From the IMG/VR virus record IMGVR_UViG_3300023301_000041, positions 1 to 35,423 of that record: a stretch of DNA of 35,423 bases, one strand, 5' to 3'. Origin of the DNA: a virus. Position numbers and translations under genes: made by a program. Position 1 is the stretch's first letter. Each line of letters begins with the position of its first letter. Below are positions 26,010 to 33,141 of this stretch, piece after piece. The notes under the pieces are model-generated. The model saw only the letters and a program-made list of their open reading frames with translations. It made no database searches and had not been told where the DNA came from.

Positions 26010-26080
26010 AGCTCCATATGCGAATCGAACACATATTGTCTGCTTACAAGGCAGTTGTATTGCCATTATACTAATAGAGC
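26010..26080 (-). tRNA. tRNA-Thr(TGT)
   Basis: Read on the minus strand, the acceptor arms GCTCTAT and ATGGAGC pair along all seven positions (one G-T). The D arm is GTA...TAC, the anticodon arm ACTGC-CTTGTAA-GCAGA gives anticodon TGT (Thr, reads ACA), and the T arm ATGTG-TTCGATT-CGCAT pairs along five positions. The top anticodon-stem pair is an A-A mismatch. No CCA is encoded. It lies at the head of the nuclease cassette, in the same orientation as the genes. Confidence 0.88.
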
Positions 26081-26084
26081 TTAT

Positions 26085-26106
26085 ACGGATATTTTAACAT
26101 ATCCGT
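26085..26106. repeat. Inverted repeat directly upstream of tRNA-Thr
   Basis: Perfect 8-bp stem ACGGATAT/ATATCCGT with a 6-nt loop, ending five bases before the tRNA 5' end on the minus strand. There is no T run, so it is probably a 5' processing or insulating hairpin. The remaining bases up to 26164 hold no gene; a weak, interrupted complementarity (AATGTAA with TTACATT) is visible there. Confidence 0.55.
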
Positions 26107-26164
26107 TAAAATGTAATTAAGAGCCTATAATTTCTATTTTTATACTCTCTTACATTAATTTTGG

Positions 26165-26503
26165 TTATATGGTTATATTTGGATTTAATCTAACATGTCC
26201 TTGGACAAGTCTCTTAATAAAATCCCCTTTTATTAATTCTAAATCGTAAACCATTTGGACATCTTCCATGATAGAAGTTTCTATAGAAGTTATTAATAAA
26301 ACAACTTTATTAACGCTATCTATTGTGATTCCGCTTGATGATGTTGAAATGTCTATAACCACACTACCATTAGACACTCTTCTTATTTGCATTCTTGCGT
26401 CATAATCTATTAAATCAACAATAACTCCATCCATTACCCATTGAAAACCATGCGTAAAAGTTGCTCCTTGGTCTATTTCTAGGTTAATTATATCAGCCAA
26501 CAA
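26165..26503 (-). CDS. Putative virion protein, LtfC-like beta-sandwich pattern
   Basis: 112 residues, start TTG at 26503 after AGGAGG. The sequence starts LADIINLEIDQGATFTHGF with DQGATF..., then LIDYDARMQIRRVSNGSVVI, and ends LIKGDFIKRLVQGHVRLNPN. Phage proteins with the pattern (I)xQGxTF...(I)DLTxxxxRMQIR...(L)xxGxVxxxxxG are small beta-sandwich virion or long-tail-fibre associated proteins (LtfC/gp6-like group). It directly follows the large repeat protein gene, so it may be an attachment partner or cap for it. Role inferred from pattern and neighbour. Confidence 0.6.
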   Translation of the reverse strand: MLADIINLEIDQGATFTHGFQWVMDGVIVDLIDYDARMQIRRVSNGSVVIDISTSSSGITIDSVNKVVLLITSIETSIMEDVQMVYDLELIKGDFIKRLVQGHVRLNPNITI

Positions 26504-26519
26504 TCATCCCTCCTCTGTA

Positions 26520-29393
26520 TTACGGAATTTGTTCATATTTAGTCCTTATTATATCAAAATTTTCTTTCGTGTTTATTGTAGTGGTTTGTTTTACTGTTAT
26601 TGTATCGCTATAGTTCATTATACTCTCGTCAACTACGGTAGTTGATTTAGTTCTTATTATATCATTTATTCCTGTAATGTTGAAAACAAATGAATAATTA
26701 AGAGATTGTCCAATACTTACGATTATTTCAATCGCACTAAACCTACTGGTATAATAGTCAATTAAGTTACTACAATTTTCTACAAAAGCAATGTCTACTA
26801 TGTTGTGTTTCCGTCCTACAACATTTTGATTTGTAATAATATTATTTGTAATTGTTATATTGTTTACATTCTTAAAACCTAATAAATTTTGTTCTATAAA
26901 TAAATCTTCATCAATATACGTATTGATATTTTTCTTATAAGTTAAAGACAGATTAATTGACTCTTCAATAATTATATTCAAAATAGCAGGTAAAATATAG
27001 CTAATATTTATATCTGTTCCGATACTGTTAATAATTGAACTAAATTTATTTATTCTTGTCGTTATATTTTGCGTGATTCTTATTTCTTCTATAACAAAAG
27101 ATTGTTTATTTACAAAATATGTCATTATTTGATTTATTTTTATTGAACTTAAAACATTATCAGAACTAATATGTTTAGTAGTTGATAACGCCATATTTAC
27201 TGTTGCTTCAATATTTACCTCTGCGCCACTGGTGATATTGCAAGTAACATTAATCTCCGTACCAACTGCATTGTTCACAGTGTTAGAACCAACATGTTTA
27301 GTAGCGGTCAATAAAACGTTGTTTGTTTCTGTGATTAAAATATTTGTAGAACCTTCTAAAGAGTATAAAACATTAGTTGTTATTCCAACGCTATTAACTA
27401 CAAAACCTGTTCTGTTAGTTTCTATCTCTACTAAATCGCTAATTGCTGTATCCTCTATTACAGAAGATTGCTTGTTGGCACTGTAACTAACTGATTGGTT
27501 GGTTGTTAATAAATAAACTGCAATATTAGTTTCAATATTTTTCCCTATTGTAATTAATTGTTCTATGCCAATGGGATTAACTATGCTAGTTATAATGTTT
27601 TTTCTTGTTTCTACTAATTGTCCAATACTCACTACATTAATTACATCTGATTTCGCATTCTTTTCTGATTCTAAAAACTGTGTAATTCCCAATGTAATTG
27701 TTACATTAACTTCATCTATACTTGAATTTTCTAATAATTGTTCAATTCCGATAGAATTAGTTATATCAGCAGAAATCCCTTTTTTTGCCACAACATTGTT
27801 ACTTATTCCGAGTGAACTCACTGTACTTGATTTACTATTTTTTTCTACGTCTAATAACTGTTCAATTCCAACTGAATTTATCATAGTTGAACTAGTATTT
27901 CTTTTTGCTTCAAGTAATTGTTCAATGCTTGTTGAATTGATTACATTAAAAACACTATTCTTTTTAATAGTCAATAAAACGTTGTTTGTTTCTGTGATTA
28001 AAACATCCGCAGAACCTTCTACAGAGTGCAAAACATTAGTTGTTATTCCAACGCTATTAGATACAAAACCTGTTCTACCAGTCTTTATCTCTACTATATC
28101 CTCTATCTTTAAACTGTTTATAATATAAGCTTGTTTAATAACGGAATAATTAACTGATTGGCTTATTACTAAAGAACCCATTAAAATATTGCTATTAATT
28201 CCTTTATTAGATTCTATTAATTGTTCAATTCCAATTGAATTTATTACACTTGAATTGATATTCCTTTTTGTCGTAAGTAGTTGTTCAATTCCAATTGAAT
28301 TCACTGTATTTATTTTACTATTTTTTTCTACATCTATTAATTGTTCAATTCCAATTGAATTTATTACACTTGAATTGATATTCTTTTCTACATCTAATAA
28401 TTGCCCAATTCTGAGTGAACTTACTATATTTAATTGCGCATTCTTTTCTACATCTAATAACTGTCTAATCTCGACTGAGTTTATCACGCTTGAGATAGCA
28501 TTTATTTTTGTATCGAGTGATTGCCCAACTCTTACAGATTCTATCAGAATAGTGCTATTAATTCCCTTATTAGATTCTAATAATTGACTAATATTTACTG
28601 AATTGGCTATATTCAAACCAACATTTCTTTTTGCTGTAAATGATTGATTAATATTTACTGAATTGGTTATATTTGTTTTACTATTTCTTTTTGTTGTAAG
28701 CAACTGATTAATTCCAATTGAATTAACTATATTTGAGTTAACATTTCTTTTTGCTGTAAATGATTGATTAATTCCAATTGAATTAACTATGTTTGAATTA
28801 ACATTTCTTTTTGCTGTAAATGATTGTCCGATTCCAATTGAATTGGTTATATTTAAGTTGCTATTAATTCCTTTATTGAGTTCTAATAACTGCCCAATTC
28901 CAATTGAATTGGTTATGTTTGTTTTACTATTTCTTTTTACTGTAAGCAACTGGTTAATCCCAATTGAATTAACTATGTTTGAGTTAACATTTCTTTTTGC
29001 TGTAAGCAACTGATTAATGTTTAGTGAATTGGTTATGTTTGTTTTACTATTTCTTTTTACTGTAAATGATTGATTAATCCCAATTGAATTAACTATGTTT
29101 GAGTTAACATTTCTTTTTACCGTAAGTGACTGATTGATAGGTTCGCTTACTATTATATTTTTAGCAATAGATTTTATACCAGCTTGTTTTAATCCTAATT
29201 GTCCAAGTGTATATGAATCTAAGTATCCTAGTGTTTTGTTATCTAAAACGGATAGAATATTAAAAAATCCAACTTCGACTCCATTAGATATATCAATATG
29301 AACTTCAACTGTTATACCTAAATCTAATTCTGCAAGTGTATTTAAATCTAAAAAATTTGATGTTTTATTGTCATAGGGGGATAAAGTAATCAT
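26520..29393 (-). CDS. Large repeat protein, putative tail fibre or adhesin
   Basis: 957 residues from ATG 29393 after AAAAGGGGGATG. The first 70 residues hold two copies of DNKT..x(F/Y)LD..TL..L.L. From about residue 75 the protein is a run of 20-21-residue units with consensus (V/S)NSNIVNSIGINQLLTxKRN, at least 25 before they become degenerate toward residue 900. Each unit has two beta strands split by a Gly or Asn turn, which suggests a beta-solenoid or stacked hairpin fibre. A block of about 35 residues with TGFVSNSVGITTNVLHS and LITETNNVLLT appears twice. The C-terminal 60 residues (ending TTINTKENFDIIRTKYEQIP) are distinct. No catalytic motif. Gene neighbours are two probable virion proteins. 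Host-recognition fibre is inferred. Confidence 0.7.
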   Translation of the reverse strand: MITLSPYDNKTSNFLDLNTLAELDLGITVEVHIDISNGVEVGFFNILSVLDNKTLGYLDSYTLGQLGLKQAGIKSIAKNIIVSEPINQSLTVKRNVNSNIVNSIGINQSFTVKRNSKTNITNSLNINQLLTAKRNVNSNIVNSIGINQLLTVKRNSKTNITNSIGIGQLLELNKGINSNLNITNSIGIGQSFTAKRNVNSNIVNSIGINQSFTAKRNVNSNIVNSIGINQLLTTKRNSKTNITNSVNINQSFTAKRNVGLNIANSVNISQLLESNKGINSTILIESVRVGQSLDTKINAISSVINSVEIRQLLDVEKNAQLNIVSSLRIGQLLDVEKNINSSVINSIGIEQLIDVEKNSKINTVNSIGIEQLLTTKRNINSSVINSIGIEQLIESNKGINSNILMGSLVISQSVNYSVIKQAYIINSLKIEDIVEIKTGRTGFVSNSVGITTNVLHSVEGSADVLITETNNVLLTIKKNSVFNVINSTSIEQLLEAKRNTSSTMINSVGIEQLLDVEKNSKSSTVSSLGISNNVVAKKGISADITNSIGIEQLLENSSIDEVNVTITLGITQFLESEKNAKSDVINVVSIGQLVETRKNIITSIVNPIGIEQLITIGKNIETNIAVYLLTTNQSVSYSANKQSSVIEDTAISDLVEIETNRTGFVVNSVGITTNVLYSLEGSTNILITETNNVLLTATKHVGSNTVNNAVGTEINVTCNITSGAEVNIEATVNMALSTTKHISSDNVLSSIKINQIMTYFVNKQSFVIEEIRITQNITTRINKFSSIINSIGTDINISYILPAILNIIIEESINLSLTYKKNINTYIDEDLFIEQNLLGFKNVNNITITNNIITNQNVVGRKHNIVDIAFVENCSNLIDYYTSRFSAIEIIVSIGQSLNYSFVFNITGINDIIRTKSTTVVDESIMNYSDTITVKQTTTINTKENFDIIRTKYEQIP
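28130..29130. repeat. 60-bp tandem repeat array inside the repeat-protein gene
   Basis: Within the gene the DNA repeats every 60 bp, with close copies of AATTGAATTAACTATGTTTG and ACATTTCTTTTTGCTGTAA recurring along the array. Two unit types (encoding VNSNIVNS and SKTNITNS) partly alternate, giving a 120-bp higher-order period between about 28660 and 29130, where copies are most alike. Similarity decays toward lower coordinates, as expected for an array that grows and shrinks by recombination at one end. Confidence 0.85.
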
Positions 29394-29431
29394 TTATACT
29401 CATCCCCCTTTTTACAATATTAAAGTTTTGA

Positions 29432-29782
29432 TTAAGCGTTCAAATTAATACTAGCGCTAGTTACTGTGTAAGTACCTTGACCAGCAAAAACTTCATCAGT
29501 TACATCGAAATCTGCTTGTATAACTGCTCCAGTTGCTAGTGGATAAAAACCAACAGCGCCTACTGTAGTTCCAGCTGGAACGTCAAAAACAGGAGCGTTA
29601 GTTGCCGAGATTGAACCCGATGACGAAGTACCCCATGTTACCGCCTTTCTTGCGTATGCTGGTGAACCTCCAGATATTTCATTACCGTCAGTTGGGGGAT
29701 AAGCTGTATGTAAACTTATAAAGTCTACTTGTCCTCCTAACTGTGTTAACATGTAATTCTTTGCTACTGTTAAAACTGCCAT
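29432..29782 (-). CDS. Small tail-type virion protein
   Basis: 116 residues starting MAVLTVAKNYMLTQLGGQVD with ATG after AAAGGAGATGAAGAT. It contains FISLHTAYPPTDGNEISGGS, PAYARKAVTWGTSSSGSISA and APVFDVPAGTTVGAVGFYPL. This pattern (SLHT.DP..TG..E..GG..YAR....W and F.VPAGTTV..VG.) is widespread in tailed phages as a small minor tail or fibre-associated protein. It is directly upstream of the repeat-protein gene. The match is to a recognisable sequence pattern rather than to a characterised function. Confidence 0.72.
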   Translation of the reverse strand: MAVLTVAKNYMLTQLGGQVDFISLHTAYPPTDGNEISGGSPAYARKAVTWGTSSSGSISATNAPVFDVPAGTTVGAVGFYPLATGAVIQADFDVTDEVFAGQGTYTVTSASINLNA

Positions 29783-29807
29783 ATCTTCATCTCCTTTTTT
29801 TTACTAT

Positions 29808-30587
29808 TTAAATATTATTGTCCTGTTGCAACCATATTCCCGCTTCACTTATTTTATAATAACCCATATTATAAAAATAATATTTACCATTTTGAACATA
29901 GGCTAAAATCTTGTCTTGCTCGTAGAATAAATCTCCGTTTCTCATTACTTTTCCTTGATACTCTTCGATAAATCCTTCTATACCGAATATTTTATTATCA
30001 AATTCAAAAAAATTATCAGAACCTACAATACACCATTTGCTTTTATAAGGCTTAGAGTAATCTACTGTAATACTTAAACTTCTTATTCTTTTTTGCCTAT
30101 CTTTATTATCTTTTTTATACTTTCTTACTTTTTTATTATTAAACTCAAATTTTAAATGTTTGTTTAAAATCTTTTCTTTTTTTTCGTCTCTAAATGAAAT
30201 ATCATCTTTATGAATATATTCAGTGGTTGAATCATTCCCTATAGAGTAAATAAAATCATTAACATTGTTACTAGAAGAGGTTAAAACAGACTCTACGGCA
30301 TAAATTTTTCTTTGTTTTTTAGTTCCCATCCACATTCCTTCATGATTTAATTCTCCTTGAAGTAAAAAATCAGAACATCGAGAAAGCAAGTATTTTACAT
30401 TATCTTCATGGTTATATTTATATTGTTCCCATTTGTTCAACCATATCCATTTATCTATAATATAATCATTCCATTGATTTAATATAGTTTCTTCTAATCT
30501 TTGTATTTTTTCCTCTGTAGTTATGTCCGTATCATAGTACAACTCAAATCTTGTATTATTAGGTTGTTTTATGTAAAATATACTCAT
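29808..30587 (-). CDS. Unknown 259-residue protein
   Basis: Starts MSIFYIKQPNNTRFELYYDT, ATG after AGGAGGATAATAAAATT. The N-terminal 80 residues are rich in Trp and aromatic residues (NQWNDYIIDKWIWLNKWEQY), the middle is strongly basic (KKVRKYKKDNKDRQKRIRSL), and the end is strand-rich with regular turns (NGDLFYEQDKILAYVQNGKY). I recognise no family. It lies between a possible late regulator and the tail-type genes; it could be a host-takeover or DNA-binding protein, but nothing fixes this. Confidence 0.6.
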   Translation of the reverse strand: MSIFYIKQPNNTRFELYYDTDITTEEKIQRLEETILNQWNDYIIDKWIWLNKWEQYKYNHEDNVKYLLSRCSDFLLQGELNHEGMWMGTKKQRKIYAVESVLTSSSNNVNDFIYSIGNDSTTEYIHKDDISFRDEKKEKILNKHLKFEFNNKKVRKYKKDNKDRQKRIRSLSITVDYSKPYKSKWCIVGSDNFFEFDNKIFGIEGFIEEYQGKVMRNGDLFYEQDKILAYVQNGKYYFYNMGYYKISEAGIWLQQDNNI

Positions 30588-30608
30588 AATTTTATTATCC
30601 TCCTAATA

Positions 30609-31208
30609 TTACCCTTCATAATAACTTCTTGCCCCATACTCAGCCTTTTGTGTATTTTCTGACGTAATCTTCCTACATTTCTTACAATTTGAGTGTAAAC
30701 CATCTTTACTCCTGTTATCTTTGTCAAATTTGGTTACTAATTTTATTTCCCCACATTTACTACACTTTTTTTCTTGTACATTAAAACCCATTTTTTTATA
30801 CCATTCTGTTCTAACTCTATCAGCTTCCTCCACTATCCTATCACATTCCATATCAAATATGGTTTCTGATAGACCGTAATTTTGCTCCAAGAACATTTCA
30901 TCTATATCTGCTAAATCATATCCCATCATTAACTTATTTATTACCAATAATTGTGTCGGTGTAAAACCGCACCCTCTTATAAGAACCTCTAAATCAATAT
31001 ACATAATGCTTATAAGCTCTCTAAAATTAGGTATGTCACTAGCTTCAAATGGATTATTATTGCTGAACATCTGCGTTTTAAATGATTCATCTATTTCACT
31101 TCTTAATTTTATTAACCATTCAACACACTCTTTATCAGCTAGGTTAAATTTTTCATATTCGTGTACCCCCCTATTTTGATTTGGTATTTCTATTTTTACT
31201 CCAGCCAT
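30609..31208 (-). CDS. Putative late regulator with helix-turn-helix and zinc ribbon
   Basis: 199 residues, ATG 31208 after GGAGGAGTAGCA. Residues about 75-115 (GCGFTPTQLLVINKLMMGYD followed by LADIDEMFLEQNYGLSETIF) look like a sigma-region-4/ArpU-type helix-turn-helix. Residues about 147-180 carry CSKCGEIKLVTKFDKDNRSK then CKKCRK, a four-Cys zinc site of the type common in phage DNA-binding and HNH-associated proteins. No HNH catalytic core follows. Combined HTH and zinc site early in the operon suggest a transcription regulator of late genes; the alternative is a small terminase-like or nuclease accessory protein. Confidence 0.55.
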   Translation of the reverse strand: MAGVKIEIPNQNRGVHEYEKFNLADKECVEWLIKLRSEIDESFKTQMFSNNNPFEASDIPNFRELISIMYIDLEVLIRGCGFTPTQLLVINKLMMGYDLADIDEMFLEQNYGLSETIFDMECDRIVEEADRVRTEWYKKMGFNVQEKKCSKCGEIKLVTKFDKDNRSKDGLHSNCKKCRKITSENTQKAEYGARSYYEG

Positions 31209-31286
31209 TGCTACTCCTCCAGTTTTCCTCTAAACGCTTTAATCCTTCCTCTTGATTAAGTTGTCGGTTTAAATGTTGATTAATTG

Positions 31287-31907
31287 TTACTCTTCTTTGT
31301 TATTTATAAAAGAAACTAACTCTTCCCAATATCCTAGTTTATGAAATACTTCTTTGTGTTTTAATCTCATTTTATGACTCAACTGTGTAATATCTATTCC
31401 TTTTTCTTCTGCGAATTCCCTATAAGCTTGTGTTATTAAATACATTTTATTGTTTTTAATAAATCTTGCCGTGACACTCTTCATTAATTTATCATCTTTT
31501 TTAGGTATTTCGTATTCTTCGGAAGGTAAATATTTTTTAGCGAAAGGACTACTATTTTTCCCTTTAGTACGAGCTTTCATTGCTTTAGCAATAATTTCAA
31601 TGTCATTTACATTGAAATTAAAACAACCTTCTCCGTCACCCTCTAATACATCTGTAATAATATCTTTATATTCTTTCACAATCCTATTAAATACTTGTGT
31701 CCTATTAACTCTTTCTTCTGATTCATCTACTATAAAAGCTGTCATGGTATTATACCCATAATGAGTTATTTTACCCAATCCACAACTTATATAAATATCA
31801 TCTTCTAAGTATTTCCCTTTTTCGTCTTTATTAAAACATAAAAATTCTTCATCTAATGGGACTCTCAATTCATATATCCCTTTAAATTTGTCCGTCATAT
31901 ATCCCAT
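31287..31907 (-). CDS. Unknown protein, first gene after the consensus promoter
   Basis: About 206 residues from ATG 31907 (MGYMTDKFKGIYELRVPLDE), placed there because AGAGGAG lies eight bases upstream; an ATG at 31928 is in frame but overlaps that region. The sequence is mixed alpha/beta with an early DDIYISCGLGKITHYGYNTM, then basic helical segments (AKAMKARTKGKNSSPFAKKY) and a C-terminal helix bundle (LSHKMRLKHKEVFHKLGYWE). No known family recognised. It is the first gene served by the promoter at 31970-31998. Confidence 0.62.
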   Translation of the reverse strand: MGYMTDKFKGIYELRVPLDEEFLCFNKDEKGKYLEDDIYISCGLGKITHYGYNTMTAFIVDESEERVNRTQVFNRIVKEYKDIITDVLEGDGEGCFNFNVNDIEIIAKAMKARTKGKNSSPFAKKYLPSEEYEIPKKDDKLMKSVTARFIKNNKMYLITQAYREFAEEKGIDITQLSHKMRLKHKEVFHKLGYWEELVSFINNKEE

Positions 31908-31969
31908 ACTATCTACTCCTCTCTGCACTGTAATTAATGCTATATAAGTATTATTATCACCACTATTAC

Positions 31970-31998
31970 ATTATATCACAGATAACTCTATTTGTCAA
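31970..31998 (-). promoter_or_regulatory. Consensus vegetative promoter with extended -10
   Basis: On the minus strand the -35 TTGACA (31993-31998) and -10 TATAAT (31970-31975) both match the consensus exactly with 17-bp spacing, and the -10 is preceded by TGA, giving the extended TGnTATAAT form. It lies between the gene ending at 32002 and the gene starting at 31907, directed into the latter. As all genes beyond it lie on the same strand, it may drive regulator, fibre and cassette genes until the terminator at 22167. Confidence 0.9.
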
Positions 31999-32001
31999 GT
32001 G

Positions 32002-32280
32002 TTATTTATGTTTTTTTACTAAATTTATAAGTATTTTAACAGTTATTTTCTTTATCAAAACTATTAATTTATCTTCTTTTTCTCGTAATACTGATATTTT
32101 TTTAACTATTTTATTGATTTGCACGTCATTTTCGCCTATTTTATAGCCAAAATAGACTTCTGTGGCTCTATAGCCTAATTCTCCGTACAAATCATGTAAA
32201 GTATCCATAATTGAAATTTTTTCGTTTTCTAAAGATTCTAATATCATCTTGTAATCCTCTAAAACTATTTTATAATCCAT
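32002..32280 (-). CDS. Small helical protein, unknown
   Basis: 92 residues starting MDYKIVLEDYKMILESLENE, ATG after AAAAGGGGTGATTTT. Nearly all helix and charged; the C-terminus is a Lys-rich hydrophobic helix (EDKLIVLIKKITVKILINLV). A coiled-coil or peripheral membrane character is possible. No family recognised. It ends four bases before the -35 element of the consensus promoter. Confidence 0.6.
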   Translation of the reverse strand: MDYKIVLEDYKMILESLENEKISIMDTLHDLYGELGYRATEVYFGYKIGENDVQINKIVKKISVLREKEDKLIVLIKKITVKILINLVKKHK

Positions 32281-32296
32281 AAAATCACCCCTTTTT

Positions 32297-32335
32297 AATA
32301 AATACCAATAATAATCCCAATAATAAGTATTTATT
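32297..32335. repeat. Hairpin with paired direct repeats upstream of the 92-aa gene
   Basis: Arms AATAAATAC (32297-32305) and GTATTTATT (32327-32335) are complementary. Between them two copies of CCAATAATAA lie 12 bp apart (32305-32314, 32317-32326). It sits just upstream of the ribosome binding site of the next gene, a position and form suited to an operator or translational control element. Confidence 0.4.
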
Positions 32336-32370
32336 TTGTTTTACTACAAAAATAAGGCTTTTCGTACTCT

Positions 32371-32589
32371 TTAATACTTATTGAACGGAAATGCGTTGTG
32401 ATAAACGCTATATTTGTCAATTAATCCTAAAAAATCTGCCTCAGTGTACTTAGGACACCCATAATCTCTCATATTTATCACATTTTGAGCTTTCATCCCC
32501 TCTAAAGCTATTTCAGCTTGAAGTAGACACATTTTAAAATACAATCTCTCTTGTTCATTTGAGCCATAATAATCACCTGTAACAGTCAA
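32371..32589 (-). CDS. Small protein of unknown function
   Basis: 72 residues from TTG 32589 (LTVTGDYYGSNEQERLYFKM). No good ribosome site lies close to this start (AAAGGTAGG is about 14 bases away), so the true N-terminus is uncertain. The body is one amphipathic helix (KMCLLQAEIALEGMKAQNVI) followed by a Tyr/Asp-rich end. It follows the 171-residue gene by 12 nt. No family recognised. Confidence 0.5.
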   Translation of the reverse strand: MTVTGDYYGSNEQERLYFKMCLLQAEIALEGMKAQNVINMRDYGCPKYTEADFLGLIDKYSVYHNAFPFNKY

Positions 32590-32601
32590 AATATTTTTCG
32601 C

Positions 32602-33117
32602 CTACCTTTCTGTTTCTACTTTTTCTTCTATTTTTAATTTGAAATGTTCGCACTTTATCACAGCTGTATCTATCCCTTTTTGAGTTAAATTAATGAATAA
32701 TGTTTTGCCAAAAGGACAATTATCAAGATAATTCTCATATAATTCACAATTACTACATAGAGATTCGGTTTTTTCAAGATTAGCCATTTTTATTTTGTTA
32801 TAGAACTCATAAGGAGTATCTTTGAACTTTTCTTTTGTTGCATCCTCTTCTATTGCTCTTTTTTCTTGTAAAATCTTCTCATAAAAAGTTAAAGCCCACA
32901 TTGTATCTACTCCATCTTTTATATTAGTACCGTAAATCATTTTAGAGTCTTTATAAGGACAAACAAGGTAGAGATAGTGCATACACATTGTAGAATGTTT
33001 GTATCCATAATCACTTAATTCATTCAGCACCTTTTGAATGGATTCTAAACTACCAACATTGCCACCAACAAGTAAATCTCCATTTATAAATCTTTCTAAA
33101 TAACTTATTTTTTCCAT
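32602..33117 (-). CDS. Unknown protein with a C-terminal cysteine cluster
   Basis: 171 residues starting MEKISYLERFINGDLLVGGN, ATG after AAGGAGATAGTT. The N-terminal part has helix-strand alternation (LNELSDYGYKHSTMCMHYLY) and the last 50 residues contain LCSNCELYENYLDNCPFGKT and a final Cys in VIKCEHF, a plausible metal site of four cysteines. I recognise no family. It belongs to the block of small accessory genes upstream of the late promoter. Confidence 0.6.
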   Translation of the reverse strand: MEKISYLERFINGDLLVGGNVGSLESIQKVLNELSDYGYKHSTMCMHYLYLVCPYKDSKMIYGTNIKDGVDTMWALTFYEKILQEKRAIEEDATKEKFKDTPYEFYNKIKMANLEKTESLCSNCELYENYLDNCPFGKTLFINLTQKGIDTAVIKCEHFKLKIEEKVETER

Positions 33118-33141
33118 AACTATCTCCTTTTTCTATTACTA

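Noticed and set aside
26085-26106. Intrinsic terminator upstream of tRNA-Thr
   Set aside because: The 8-bp hairpin has no T run on either strand, so it was kept only as an inverted repeat.
27565-28587. Plus-strand open frames opposite the repeat-protein gene, with hydrophobic repeats resembling membrane segments
   Set aside because: They are the reverse complement of the tandem repeat units, all neighbours are on the minus strand, and no ribosome sites precede them.
28130-29130. CRISPR array, because of regularly spaced 60-bp repeats
   Set aside because: There are no unique spacers. The repeats are contiguous, in frame, and encode a continuous repeat protein.
31175-31285. Open frame between the genes at 31287 and 31208 encoding INQHLNRQLNQEEGLKRLEE...
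   Set aside because: It reads protein-like, but its only early start would be ATT and it overlaps the following gene; noted as a possible micro-ORF but not supported enough to list.
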